The notes under the pieces are model-generated. The model made no database searches, had not been told where the DNA came from, and saw only the letters and a list, made by a program, of their open reading frames with translations. From Agrypnia vestita (lineage: Eukaryota; Arthropoda; Insecta; Trichoptera; Phryganeidae): 64,000 nt of DNA. Position numbers and translations under genes: made by a program. Below are positions 1 to 13,200 of this stretch, in pieces (position 1 is the first letter of the stretch; each line of letters starts with the position of its first letter). The stretch lies in the NCBI GenBank assembly GCA_016648135.1, contig JADDOH010011051.1, positions 62,001-126,000 of the forward strand, in the 5' to 3' direction.

Positions 1-1500
1 AACAGACAATTTCTTCCAGAAAACTACCATGTCGTGTAAGTAACGAAAATGTTATGGCATATTCGAAACAAATAATTAATCCAAAAAAATTGACATTCTT
101 ATTTATTTTCGTTTTTCAAAAACAAAATCGACTACCTCTTAAGGCTCTATATTAATCACTCCGTTGTCCTGTCAATATTGTAGTCTCTCAGGTCGACTTA
201 AGCTCCCAACATTTTTATACCCTTTTTTCTACACCAACAAGCATTCCATTTATTATAGAATATAAATATATGTTCCAACACTTTTTCTAGTATTTTAAAA
301 CAAAAAATGTTTCAATATTTAATCCAATAATATTAATCCTTCAAATCTCACGGTATCAGAGTAATTATTTTTAATATTTCGCTTGTACGAAAAGATTAAA
401 GCGTACTTAGTCGTGGTACAAAATTAAAAATATTGTTAATCTGACCGTAACAAAGTAAATAGAATTAAAAATGGGTTGCTTTGTATTTTGGTCATGTTAA
501 AAACATAAATAAAAAGAGAAATACATGATGCGTGCATTAGAAAAAGAAGACATGGCACAACCATGTAAACTAACAGGCGCGTACAGCGGACACATTGAAG
601 CTTACCTTTTGCGTAAAAATATATTTTAGGGAAAACGTCGAAAGGAAATATTTATGTGATAATAACATAATTGTACTAATAACTTATCCGATCAATGAAT
701 CGGTGCCTTTTAGATGTGGTGTTGACTATTACAAGTACTCAAAATCAAGAAGAGATTCTCGTTGAGGCAAAACCTTCCATATACGAAGTATTACAATCTG
801 AATTATATGATAATAATGATGATAGGAATATTTACGAGGTATATATTTTATTTCGATTTTATCATGTTTTGCTTCGATGTACTCACTTTATGCCCCTATA
901 AAACTAGATACTAAAAAATAGTTATTTTAGAAGCCTCAACTATCGACGAGATTTCGTGAGAAGATTAATGAATGAATGTAGATGAGGAGAGAGTTGATGT
1001 CAGGGGGAAAAGTATGACGCTCCCTCCATCCTGACTACCTGCCTACTTTCGCAGGGAATCGCGTGATGTTAGGTTAGTTATTTCTGGAATAAAAATAAAA
1101 TTTCTCAGTTCCTGGGACTCTGAAATACGTAAGGACTTTAGAGTCCCCATTCTTCGGTTTGAAAGAAAACACACAAAAAATGTTAGGATCTATTTGTAAT
1201 CTAAAATTCAATGCGAGCTTTTGAGTTTAATAGAGATATTTCAAATTTATTTGTTTATTTTAGATTGTTATAAATAAAATAAGATTAATTTATTCATTAA
1301 AATCTTTATAATTAACGAGGATGATGAAAAAAGAAATTCTGTGTAAATAATCTCAAATTTATTCTCTACGTAGGTACCCAGATGGTTTATCCTTAAATAG
1401 CTATTACGTGCCACTAATCACACCATCTAGAAGAACCTTACGAATAAAAACAAAGTATTCTTTTCAATTAATTCAGCAACATTGTAGATTGACAGTGTAA
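1..1500. other. AT-rich non-coding, no gene recognised
   Basis: Only short ORFs. The 68-codon frame at 695-901 has a charged stretch (EEILVEAKPSIYEVLQSELY) of unknown origin, possibly a TE scrap. Confidence 0.5.
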
Positions 1501-1510
1501 AAAAATAAAA

Positions 1511-1744
1511 TTAAAAATCAAAGTAAGCCACAAAATGAGGAGCTCCTTGATCTTGCGCCTCGCCACGCTGTTTCCGGTCAATGTCACCGCGCCGAACAAC
1601 GATTTTCAAATTTATAACGTGCGTCTTTCCGGTTCTGCGCTTGAATTCCTCGAGTGAAAACCCCCACCTTGGCTCTTCAAACACGACTATTCTCAATTTT
1701 CCAAAGCAGCACGCTAAAACTGACCAACAGGTAAAAAGAAACAT
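1511..1744 (-). CDS. Candidate small secreted protein or terminal exon, 77 codons
   Basis: This is the longest coding-like island in the left arm: a GC-richer block in an AT-rich background with one open minus-strand frame, ending in TAA followed by A/T-rich sequence like a 3' UTR. The frame opens with a hydrophobic, signal-like MFLFTCWSVLACCFGK, then charged sequence (EEFKRRTGKTHVINLKIVVR) and an aromatic end (FVAYFDF). I do not recognise the family. The codons for MFLFTCWS also form a pyrimidine-rich tract ending in CAG, so the ATG may be a splice acceptor and this the last exon of a longer minus-strand gene. A plus-strand frame across the same bases looks less protein-like. Confidence 0.35.
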   Translation of the reverse strand: MFLFTCWSVLACCFGKLRIVVFEEPRWGFSLEEFKRRTGKTHVINLKIVVRRGDIDRKQRGEAQDQGAPHFVAYFDF

Positions 1745-1965
1745 GGTTACATCATTTCCAGCAGCTCACTGCTTTGCAAACGAAACGATATTTTTACTCA
1801 AAACAGGTGCCATTCAGGTGCATTTTAATTCAGAATGCTGACCCGTCGAGAAGTTCACCTTGTTCCATATTACAGGTGTATAAGAGAAAACGCCGTACCG
1901 TTATTCAGTCAGTCGGCTGCCGACGTCGCAGCAGGTTGACGGGAGGATGCTGTCCTTTTTTCTGA

Positions 1966-4900
1966 TAATTTTATCGATATAAACATCGATTTGAATGTAA
2001 ACAATAATGATAGACTTTGACGTAAAATTAATACAATATTGATTTGTATCACTTTAAACTTATTGTTTTTCGATTCATATTATCATTCTGTACCTGTATT
2101 AGCTCAACAGAGAGATTATACTATAACACATTTTCTTTTTTCCACATTAAATTTTTTTCTTAATAGTACTTACAAATCAAATACGTTTTGATATTATGTT
2201 CCTTGAATATTAACTATATTTGAAGTAACTTGTATCTTGAAAATATACTTTTTGTTTTAGTATTTTACTCCAGATCCTTTTTCTCCTATACGGGTATATG
2301 GAATTACTAGGTCATATTTTATTTGGAAAAGTACTCTTCTAAAATAATGCTTTTTCTTTGAATTTATTTGAATTTTCATGTTATTAAACTAATATAAAAC
2401 ATAACTAAAAAAAATAAAGGAAAACAATATAATCCTTTCTAAATTCCTTGCATAATTAATTAGTTCTACCAATCTAAAATAAAACGTTAGTTTATTTTAA
2501 CTGACTGATCAAACATAATGTGTGTCTGAATTAATAGTATGCCTAGTGACTAAGTGGTCAAAGTTTTGAGCTACTCGTTTATTTATAGCACTAGATTTAG
2601 TATATTTAAAAAAATAATAAGGTATGTTATCATAACCAACTCGAACTCAGTGTCGCTTTTAAGAGACAGATCGACAATTGGAAAAAATCTAGCAGATCGA
2701 TGTTTAGCATTGTATCCTTTTGCAAATTAGTTAAGCCAATCATCGATATATATATTAATAGTGGTATGTTGAACCCTAGTTTGAAATATTTTAAGAAGTG
2801 TAAAAATGTTGCCGTTAAAGATGAATTAATGGACAGGTTACGATTATTATTTGAGTCCGAAGAGGATAATAATATATATCACGCGTTCAATTTATATATA
2901 TCGCCTTTCAATTTTTTTTTAACTTCATACTAAGGAGTTCAGTCATAGTTCTCTCTATTAATCATTATTCTATCAATATTACCTATGTAAATTGGGCATG
3001 ATGATATCTAACCAGGTATATATACTTATAAATATTCATGGATCGTGATTAAGTGTGTTACTGGGTCAGAACGCGCACTCCGTAAGGGAACACCTCTGTC
3101 ATATTATATATATACTATATTTTTTATTACGATAAAAAACTTGCTTGAATAATATCAAAAGCTTCCTACATAAATCTTTCTGGAGAAAAATAAAAGGGTT
3201 GTAATTTGTAGGTATTATCTACAGTTTGATCATGGCTTAATGTATTCGATGTGTGTTTTTTAAGAAACTATTTCAGAACACCCGATTTTTTGACACTTTT
3301 TTTTTATTTATAGTAACAATCTAAGACTTACATATATACAACTACAGTTTTCCGTGTTTCGATTATTGCCTTCAATGTAGGCACACCAGTTTCAAGAAAG
3401 ACAGTGAATATAATTTAATTTGGCGATATAAAACACGACATTATAACACATACACTAACATTTTTAATGAAGTTATAAGAAAAAAACAATTTTTCATATA
3501 TTTAGTGTCAAACTCAAAACAAAGTACATTTTTACTAATTATAATAATAATGTCACTACAAAATCATTTTGCTCTTCTTGAAGAATTCATTAAATATTAT
3601 GTATTTCTACCAAAAAAATACTTTCACAAGTAACACTGGGGGGGGTCCATGTCACCCGAGATATAAATGCTTTTAGTCAGGACTGTAATGTAAAATAGAT
3701 TTATTTTTTTTATTAATATTTGAAAGAAGAAAATTCATTCCCATCCGATAATAAAATGATTTTTATTGAAACAAATTTTCTTATATATTTTTATATTAAA
3801 TTATATTTTCGTTGGCATTCTAATAATATCAATAATAATTTAGAATGTCCGTCCGTAACTCTCTTTCCGTTTTCAGAATAAGTATGATTTCAAAATCGTT
3901 ATTAAATAAAATAAAAACATTGATTTTATGCTTTTTAATAAAATACTCAGAATTAATTTTTTTAATATTTCAGTTTGATAAAAATTAAAACTAAAAAGTG
4001 CACCCATTTCTATATTTCGTATGTATTGGCATTAATCATTAATCGAAAGAAATAATCTCTGTGGGACAATATGCGTCACTAATGCTACTAGATGGCTCAA
4101 ATAATAATGAGGTATAATATAATAATTAGGTATAAAATGCAAATAAAGCATAATTTTCTATTTAATTATGTCCATCACTAACGTTATAAAGTTGCTATGT
4201 ACTCTAGAAAGCGCTGTTCTTACATTCTTAACTGGCGGTCGAAATATATATAATAGAAGTTCTTCATTTTGACAGGTTATAGCTAGTATTATGTTTAAAA
4301 CTTTTTTCGTTAAAGGCTTACGTTAGTGAACTCAAAAATCTATTCTAAAAGGCCTTAACAATTAATGCAATTACATTTCACTATTTTTTTATACTAACAT
4401 TTTTTCATGTACTGCGTTTATAGAACTACGCAATTATATTTCACTTGTAATTGATGCTACAGAACAGTTTTGAAACATTTTGTTCGCCAAACTAAACAAG
4501 GTTATTCTGGGTAATTCTAGAACGTGCCTGATGATGAATTTTTGCAACAGTCTGATATAACGTGAACTTCTGATGTGATTTCTGGTAAAAATTTTAAAAT
4601 CGCTTAGCACAAATTGGCTTGTCAGGGTTTTCAAATATGATGGCTGACCAAAAATTTCCTTGAAAATCGTATCTACACTGCCCGTGTCCACGGATGAGAT
4701 TTTCATCCGAGACAGGAATTACGCTCTCACTAGATTCCCTGAAGACAACTCTCAGTAAAACCATGACTCATGAATTCATCCTTTAGCGCTTCATTTCACC
4801 CTCGTCCACCATGAACCAAACGTAAAAATAAAATAATCCTACTATTGTGAAAAAAATGTACCAAAACTATAACTCTTCGTTTTTATAAAATCTGATAACA

Positions 4901-5700
4901 TAGACTACTTTTGATACTAGCGACTGATACATTCAAAGTAAATACTGGTAATAGTATTTCGCAGCACTGAGTCTTTAAACACAATTAATTAAGTAAACAT
5001 TACTCTTATTAAATCTCGAAAATCATGTAAAATATTTATTATTTACTTAATAAAATACTGAAATATTGCAATTCATCCAATAAAGAGTAAAACTTTATTG
5101 TAAAATATACATCTTGCTTAAGGATTTTTTTTTGTATGCAGAGTTATTTTTAAGCGCAAATGTTGTATTTGATAAAGGTTTTTGATATAATTGGAACAGA
5201 CGCTGGTAAATACTTCCACCCTCTTATGAAAGATTAATGTCATTCAGCTGAAATGCCATTGTGTTAAGGTTTGTTAATATAAGATTTCACCTTAAAAGCT
5301 CCACATTCATCAAATATCACTCTATCAACCATTACTGTGTGGTTGGGTCAATTTAATATATATCTTCTTGTGTTTCATTCTGTGGACATGAGCCATTAGT
5401 GTTTACATATAATTTCTGTAAATAGTCTAAAACATAAGTAATATGTAACATAATATATCTGTTTGTTTGCCTTTTTGTAGCGTAGTTGTGTGATTCACTG
5501 TCAAATATAACGCCAAGTAGATGAGTTTCTTCAGTGAATCTCAATAATCTTACACAACACTGAGATTAAACTTAAATAAATCAACGAGACTTGTCTCTTT
5601 CCTTGGTCATGAGCCTTTAAAGCAAAGTATACAAAATTATGGCTTATCAAAAAAATTTTCCTCACAAATTTTGTATAACAAGAACGTAACATACACCCTT
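1966..5700. other. AT-rich non-coding, no gene recognised
   Basis: Short ORFs only. A 90-codon minus frame (4434-4706) and a 77-codon plus frame (2700-2933) have no recognised motif and may be fossils of mobile elements. Confidence 0.5.
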
Positions 5701-5729
5701 CGTTACATATTCAGAATAAAACATGTTTG

Positions 5730-5820
5730 TTGTGTCTGGCGGTAAAACACTTGCCTCGTGATCGGTGATCAAATTATCGGTGGTTTGATACTTGTCCCGG
5801 GAGACCACCGGGTCTTTTTT
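5730..5820 (+). mobile_element. Degenerate tRNA-like SINE head
   Basis: GGCGGTAAAACACTTGCCTC then GTGATC and GGTGGTTTGATAC align with the SINE head (GTGGTTAGGACACTCGCCTC, GGGTTCGAAC). No body match follows. Weak. Confidence 0.35.
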
Positions 5821-6226
5821 TTAGGCCCAAGCGTGCATCTTAGTTTAAGGAAATGTGTAATGGATACATTACTTTCTTTTAAATCAATGTTAGCGAAATT
5901 AAATTCTAAAATGTATACATCTCTTAGTGAAGCATTATACACAGAATTTGAACGCGTGAACAAGACACAAACCTGGCTCGGTATTCACCCAAAAAATAAA
6001 TTATTCTTGACTTCTTCTATAACGCCGAAAATTTGTGGTAAAGCTATTTATATTAATAACAACATGTTGATAATATAATAAATAAATATTTTAATGTTTA
6101 TAACATTAACTTTGTGGTTAAACATAATTTTGAATTTTAATTTACTAAAAACTTTTAATTAACTAAAGTTGCTTCAAGTGGTTTATACAAAGTTTTTAAT
6201 TATTAACAATAAATAGTTGTATATAC

Positions 6227-6465
6227 CTAGGGCGTGCAGTGAGAACATTACAGCATAACATTTATATAAGCATATTTTTGGAAAAAAATCGAATTCAAAG
6301 ATATACCTCTAATATTCCAATTACAATTATTATCATAGTACCTACTCATATTTTAATATAACTATCATAATTTTCTGTCACATAAATATTTTATTCCAAT
6401 GTTTTTTTTCCAAAATATTTGTATGCGTAAAAGTCATGCTTCAGTGTTTGCACTGCACGCGCCTG
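6227..6465. mobile_element. hAT MITE (GCGTGCAGTGGGAAC family), solitary copy
   Basis: Inverted ends CTAGGGCGTGCAGTGAGAAC and CAGGCGCGTGCAGTGCAAAC, 239 bp, with flanks GTATATAC (6219-6226) and GTATATAT (6466-6473), an 8-bp duplication with one change. Internal ATATTTTTGGAAA and AAAAGTCATGCTTCAGTG match the nested copy at 31193. Confidence 0.8.
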
Positions 6466-6473
6466 GTATATAT

Positions 6474-8124
6474 AAAGGTTTTTTTGTTAATAGTATTTTT
6501 TTTATGTTTTCACGACTAAAATATTTCATTTATAATTTGTCCCAAAAATATTTAAATCAACTTTCGCATTTTTTATTCCTTTTAATTAAATTGCTTTTTA
6601 TTTAAAAGTTGTCTTTATAAAAAAATATTTAGCATTTTTATAATTTGTCAATTAGGTGTATTTTCATCATCAAAATGGTAAAATAATAAACACACGAACA
6701 TTCGTCAACCGGTAACATAAAGACTGAAAAATTCCACAACTAGTCTATCATTAAAAACAATTATGTAGATCAAAATAAAAGTTTTGTTATTAATTAACAA
6801 AAAGGTAAAAAAAGAAGACCATGTCCGCCATCTGTTGGCCGTACGTAAATGGTAACAGGTCCGTTGCTAACGCCATCTACACTCTCTTCAGTTTATTTTT
6901 GTTTTATTTTTATCGCCGATTCAACTACAAAAAAGAAGATACAAAGCGTACTGACACACTTTAAAAAACAAGCATAATTAATTTACGCTTCTTCTGCTTG
7001 GTCTAATTTAAGTATTAAACCGCAGTAGCATTTTTTATCAGCGTTGCGCATTCTTTTATACTGAATATAGTTGAAGACTAAAAATAAGTACAATGAATAA
7101 TCGGTTACTATCTATTTTTCAAGCAGTTTTTTCGTGAATTACGTCTCAGAATTTTTTAAATAAACATTGAAATAATATATGTATAATTAAAAACAAAATT
7201 AATACAAGCACATCTGAAAAATAAATGAAATGCGTATAAAATACAACATTCATCACGTAACAAATTATGTTTAAAAAAGTTATTTATAAATAAATTGTAT
7301 ATAGATGAATGTTATGAATAAAATATGTAAAAAATATTTTCTTATATCAACGGAATAATAACTGAATTTTGTGGTTGTACCTTTGTTATTTTCATAATTT
7401 ATTTAGGAAAAACTTACTAATTTAATAAGAACAAAGTTATTTCCCACAACACGCACTGAAAAATAATTAAAAAATAAAAATTGTTCATCAGATTACAATA
7501 TTTTGGCATGAAAATGAATAAAAAATGGCAGTTAGTTGAGAGAAAATTTCTGAAAGTCGTATTCAAAAATATCAACTTTCGCAACACAAGCATTTTCAAT
7601 TGATTAAAATTCCCAATATAGAAAATAATTTACAAAAAAAAATTAATTATTCAGTTGATCAAGGAAAATAATCACACAAAATCAAAACAAGCCTTCTTTT
7701 AGATTTCTAAACAACTTCAAAATAGCGAAATGCAAAACATAACAGTTACCAGGAAAATTTTATATATTTTGGATTAAAAAACTTGAATAGCCTTTTTACA
7801 GAAATAATAAAATTACAGAAAATAAAAATCAGTTTTTCTCAACTTTGATAAAATAAAATATAAGTACTCTCCAAGTACAAGTGCTCGTCTTTTCTTAAAA
7901 AGGTATCACCTAACCTAATATGACCGTATATAATGTATAGTATAATAAAACTAATAAAAATAATGTAACAATAATAAAATTTAACTTAAATAAATACATT
8001 TTTACATTTAAATTTAGTAGTGGGTTTTATTAATTAAATACTATTTTGTATTTAGAATATAACAAAAATCGATTTTGTTATATGAAGTTTGAAACATTTA
8101 AATCGCAATATAAATAAAAAAATT
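6474..8124. other. AT-rich non-coding, no feature seen
   Basis: No ORF beyond 68 codons and no repeat family match noticed. Confidence 0.5.
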
Positions 8125-8139
8125 GAATTACGGTGGTAG

Positions 8140-9272
8140 ATCAAAAGCAGAAGCTATCCAGAAGATTCGAGCTCTGATGGAAAAACATAAGGCTAACAAG
8201 GAAAATCTTTACATGGCTTTTATTGACCTTAAAAAGGCCTTCGATAGAGTCCCCAGAAATCTTGAATGGAAAGCTTTTCAAGCACATAATGTACCTGAAG
8301 CCTACATAAAATTAGTACAGGATATGTACAATGACATTAGCACCAGAGTGAAGAGGCCAGCGGGTGCAAGTGATCTATTCCACATCAAGGTGGGTGTCCA
8401 CTAAGGATCAGCATTGAGTCTATAAATTTTCAACCTCACCATAAACTACATAACAAAAACATTACAAAAACCCATACTGTGGTGCTTATTGTATGCTGAT
8501 GATATTTTCCTCATAGACAAAAAAGCTTCGGAGCTACAAAAGACCTTAGCACATGGGTGAAAAAGCTGGAACGGCACGGATTGAGAATAAGCCAAACAAA
8601 AACTGAATACATGTAGTGTGACTTTGGAGGAACAGAAAACATATGTTAAATAATGATATACTTATCTACAACAAGACAAAGTGTCACGCTTTAAATACCT
8701 TGGATCCATGTTGACGACTAATGCTCATGTAGGTGAAGATGTAAATCACCGTACCAATACAGCATGATTGAAGTGGAGATCTCTTTCTGGTGTACTCTGC
8801 GATAAAAGAATGCCTATCAGAACCAAAGGCAACGTCTATAAAATAGTGGTAAGACCTGCAATGCTGGATAGTGAAAAATGCTGAGTAACATCCAAAAAGC
8901 ACGAACAATAGCTGCATACAACTGAAATGAAAATGTTTCGTAGACACGCGTAGACAGAATCCGAAATGAGTATGTCAGAGGGTCTTTCAAAGTGGCACCG
9001 ATAGCTGAAAAGCTGATAGAAAGGTGAATGAGATGGCATGGTCACGTCATGCGCAGAGATGAAGGCTTCTCGGTGAGAAGAGCACTGAACATCCAAACTA
9101 AACCTAGAGGTAGAGGCAGACCCCCAGCAACATGGACAAATATTAGGAGGGACCTGGCAGTACAAGATGTTCCCATTATGACTACCCAGGACAGAAGATC
9201 CCGGCGTCTTTGTACAAGGAGGCCCGACCCTTACGATTAACCGGGATAAAGGGGCAGAGAGAAGAAGAAGAA
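8140..9272 (+). pseudogene. 5'-truncated RTE-like LINE with 15-bp target duplication
   Basis: A non-LTR retrotransposon reverse-transcriptase fragment. AFIDLKKAFDRVPR carries the first catalytic Asp, and YADDIFL at 8492-8512 is the catalytic YADD box in a frame separated from it by stops. The C-terminal RWHGHVMRRDE, GRGRPPATW and DRRSRRL follow at 9028-9240. The element ends in a GAA repeat. GAATTACGGTGGTAG is found perfectly at 8125-8139 and 9273-9287, the target-site duplication, so the insertion is defined to the base. Many stops and frameshifts make it dead. Confidence 0.88.
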
Positions 9273-9287
9273 GAATTACGGTGGTAG

Positions 9288-10268
9288 TAATAGAATTCTG
9301 TTCATGGGAAAAAATCAATTTTCATTTCTGAATATTGGCAAATACTTTGTCAGGATAACATTACTTACTGGTCGTCCAATACATCATTTTTACCAGTATA
9401 TGTATGCCCCAAATTATGCTTTACCTACAAGTACCAAATCAGTTATTTGGAAACTTATTAAGAATGTAGCGTGCATAAACTTCCCAGAATCCTTCTGCAA
9501 ATGTTAAAACTAACATTTGGATCTATTCTATATTTGTTATTCTCTAGTAGATACTATCAGTGTGTAAAATATATTTACATGTGTTCCAAAATAATGTATT
9601 TGATGTGAATACGATATTTTGGCATGGACTTTCGTTAAGCGTTATGATAAGGATATTGTGAAGGAGATACAATAGTTTAACTCTTAACAATATTGCCCGG
9701 AGGAGTTACAATATATTGTAATAAACAGGAGTTACAATATATTGAAATTATACAGGATCAATTAGAAATTTCAGAAATAAGAAAAAGTGTTAATAGTTAA
9801 TTGAATATTATAAATAACTAGGTCCTTTTTATAAATTATTATTATCTTTTATATTTGTTTTTATAATATTATTTCATATAATTATTTATTTAACTCTCAT
9901 ATATTAATTTTTATTTTGTTATTGTATAAACCTCAATTTAAGATTTTTAATTTTTATTATACGTTGTTTCCTGATAAAGGGACCATAGGCCCTAAAAAAC
10001 GTTAGTAAGTATTTTCCACAAATTGGTGATGAAAACAAAGTACCTACATATTATATTCTTATTAATTTTATTATAAGTATTCTTTATATATTTTGTAATG
10101 GTACACTTACATGCTTAAAATGGACCTATTTGCACAACCAAATATTGTGACTGAAGATTTACTAAACTTTAGGCATTAAATTTCATTCTTCCCTTATATC
10201 TATCTAACTTAAATTTGTATACACAACCCAGCTTAATGCTATATTTATGTTTGCGATGTTTTTTTTAG
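9288..10268. other. AT-rich sequence between LINE and Osiris exon
   Basis: Contains a short local duplication (GGAGTTACAATATATTG at about 9703 and 9728) and nothing else recognisable. The missing upstream Osiris exons are not here. Confidence 0.45.
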
Positions 10269-13200
10269 AAGGACGAACCGGTAAACTGAAGAAGTTCATA
10301 CTTCCACTTCTGCTGGTCCTGAAGCTAAAGCTCGCTCTTATTCTTCCTGCCATCCTGTCAGCTCTCGCCTTGATCTCTATTAAGGGTCTGTTTACTGGAC
10401 TCGTCGCCATACTCATCTCAAGTAAGTTACAATTCACATACTATCCATAAATACTTAAACAAAACGTCTAACTGCAAAATAAACCAGTAAATATATTCAT
10501 GTTCTTAGATTTTCACGGCCACTCAGAATCTTCAAGTTTGTGTTTTCTGGGGTATTATGCCATGTTGTTACGGTCATCAGCCCTGATAATGGACCCTGCA
10601 ATGGGATCCAAAACGTCAGCCTAAAAGATCGTAATAACATGGCATAATACCCCAGAAAACACAAATTTGAAGGTAAATATATGATTAACTTGCCGAAAAT
10701 GTTGATAATTTGGCTAAACAACAAATTACGCGAAACACAACATATCCTATGTAATGTGAGTTTTAAATTGATTTCTCGTGTTTTCTTTGCGTATTTCACT
10801 TGCTGGTTGGTACTACTACTACTTATTGACTACACCAATAATATTACATTATAAATACTCCAAAAAGACCTACAAATTGCTAAAATATTTACAATGCTAT
10901 TATAAATAAAAATTGTACTTTTTCAAAATGTAAGCTTAAAAAAAAGCAGTTAAATTATTAGTTTGTCATTTTAAATTATATTTGTGTGTACCTACCCATA
11001 TTGTAAAAAATATGAACAACACTTAGAAGCTTTATTTATTTGATTTTTTACTGATAATCCACGAAACTGCCATGAAAATGATAAAATAAGACATGAAATT
11101 TAAAAAAAAAAAATAATGATTGTCTTAACATTTAATGTAAATTTCAGACGATATCGACCCTTACCTAGAAGACCTGTATTGGGTAAATCGAGTTGTAGGG
11201 TGGTACGAAATATAGGTCAGTCATATTTGCACGAAAATGTTTAATGTTAAGAAAGAACACTTAAAAGCACAAGAAACTGCATGAGCATGATATTACAAAA
11301 AATGCACTTTATAGCGTGGGGCAGCTTAGACGTTGTTTATTAATAATGTGTGAACTTATGTGAATAACATGTGTGTAGGAGTTTTTTGATAATAACGTGT
11401 ATACCTGAACGTATCAAAATTGAAAACTGAAACTGGATAAATGAATTGAGTTTTAAAATAATATATTAGCAAGCATAAGGAAGAGTAGCTTGTTGGTCTT
11501 GTGGTTAGGACACTCGCCTCGTGATCCAAAGGTCGCGGGTTCGAACCTCACTCCAGACTAGCAAGTTAGTCGTATTGTCATAGCACAAGCGTTTAGCTTA
11601 GTTTGAAAATAGTAAGAATATTGATGTGACACGTTTTCCGTGTTCATATCTCTATTTAAAAAAAAAAAAAAAAGGAAGAGCGTACGGTCCGAATCCCTTG
11701 TAATATGCCACAACACTATCGCAGGATCTAGAATGGTCTACAATTATCTACAATCTTCTAGAAACGTCTGCAAATGACTATATCAGCCTAGAAGCGACAA
11801 AAACCTTATAAACACTAGAATAATCTAAACAGTTCGGAAATACCAGCATTTGGGTATAAATACAGAACTACTCCGCGGCGCATTTGCAGTTGTGGTATTT
11901 TAACAGTAAAAAGTCAAAAGTAAAAAGTTATAAGTCGATTACGAGTCACAAAGCGATGGCCAGGGTAGCCAGTCGTGAGATAATCGAAGCTGTTAATACG
12001 TGTTACCCAGCGATATTAAAGTCTTCATAAACGAAGTGGTATATTGCGAAATAGAATAGATTAAAGAATAAACGAGTTTAATTCGTGTTAAGAATAATTA
12101 ATTAATAAATCCCTTATTACTTTCCAGTGTTTTGTTTGACTTCCCGTAGCCACGACACGTGACAATAATAATGATGAATATTCATCTGGGAAATGATGCT
12201 AATATAATAATAAAATTTGCTTGCAAGGTTCGAGAATATCTGAATATCAAAGGCATGACTAATGAATTAATAGACTGGAAGATAGAATAAGGCAGTACGG
12301 TGAAATCGATTAGTGTTGTGCTTCGCTGGTCAAAAGAAGACAAAGACCCATACAGATACACTTTTATTGAAAGAGGTAGGCCAAAGCTGAGATGGTTTGA
12401 GGCGGAAGTGGATTAAAGGAAATGGAGATGAATCTAAGTCAACACCATTCCTGGCTTGTAGCGCTGCCGATTATGATGAGATTTAGTAAATGAGAGTTGA
12501 TGCGTACAAGAATTCTAGGGCAATCACGATCGACCTAGTACGACTAAAGCAAACAAATGGCTCATTTTACTAAGTTGCCATTTTTTCAGGTAGAAATAGA
12601 TGTAATTCTTTAAAAAAACATGTTTATGTTTGTAACTTCAATCGTGTCTTTGTTTTATGCACTTTTTAGATAATACCTTTCTCCAAAGCACAGCTGATTC
12701 TCTGATGTTATAATATTAACTATAATATGTAATATATATGTCAGAGACAAAGTGTTGAATTTCGATAATGTATATATCAACTAATATATGTATCCACTAA
12801 TTATGAGTTACAATACGCGGGTTACCCTAGAAAATAATCCTTCATCTTTTACCTTCGAAAATATTAATATTAACATAACTATGAGTTAATGTATACATTG
12901 TCAAAATTTACACTTTGTAACGTACATATGAATGTATATAAAATACATATAATTCTACTTAATACATATTACAGATGGCTCATACAAAAAAAAAGCTATT
13001 TTAATATGGTAAAGTAGTTATTTTTGTGTCTTTACAAATGTTATGACCTGTCATTTTCAAAAATCCAGTAATTGTACTGTGGAATAAATTAAAATATTAT
13101 AAAAAAATTAGGATACAAAAACTGATCTACAAAGTTCTTTAAAAAAATGAAATAATTTTCAGGTATATTCTGGTGTCGGAGTGCAAAAATTCATATGAAT

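Noticed and set aside
1581..1841. Plus-strand 86-codon frame
   Set aside because: Overlaps the more protein-like minus frame and shows no motif; kept only as an alternative reading.
5353..5544. Minus frame with LLGVIFDSES as a reverse-transcriptase piece
   Set aside because: One short LGVxxD-like match with no supporting neighbouring motif.
8123..8404. 93-codon frame as an intact gene
   Set aside because: It is a LINE reverse-transcriptase fragment whose start lies in the target duplication; downstream frames are full of stops.
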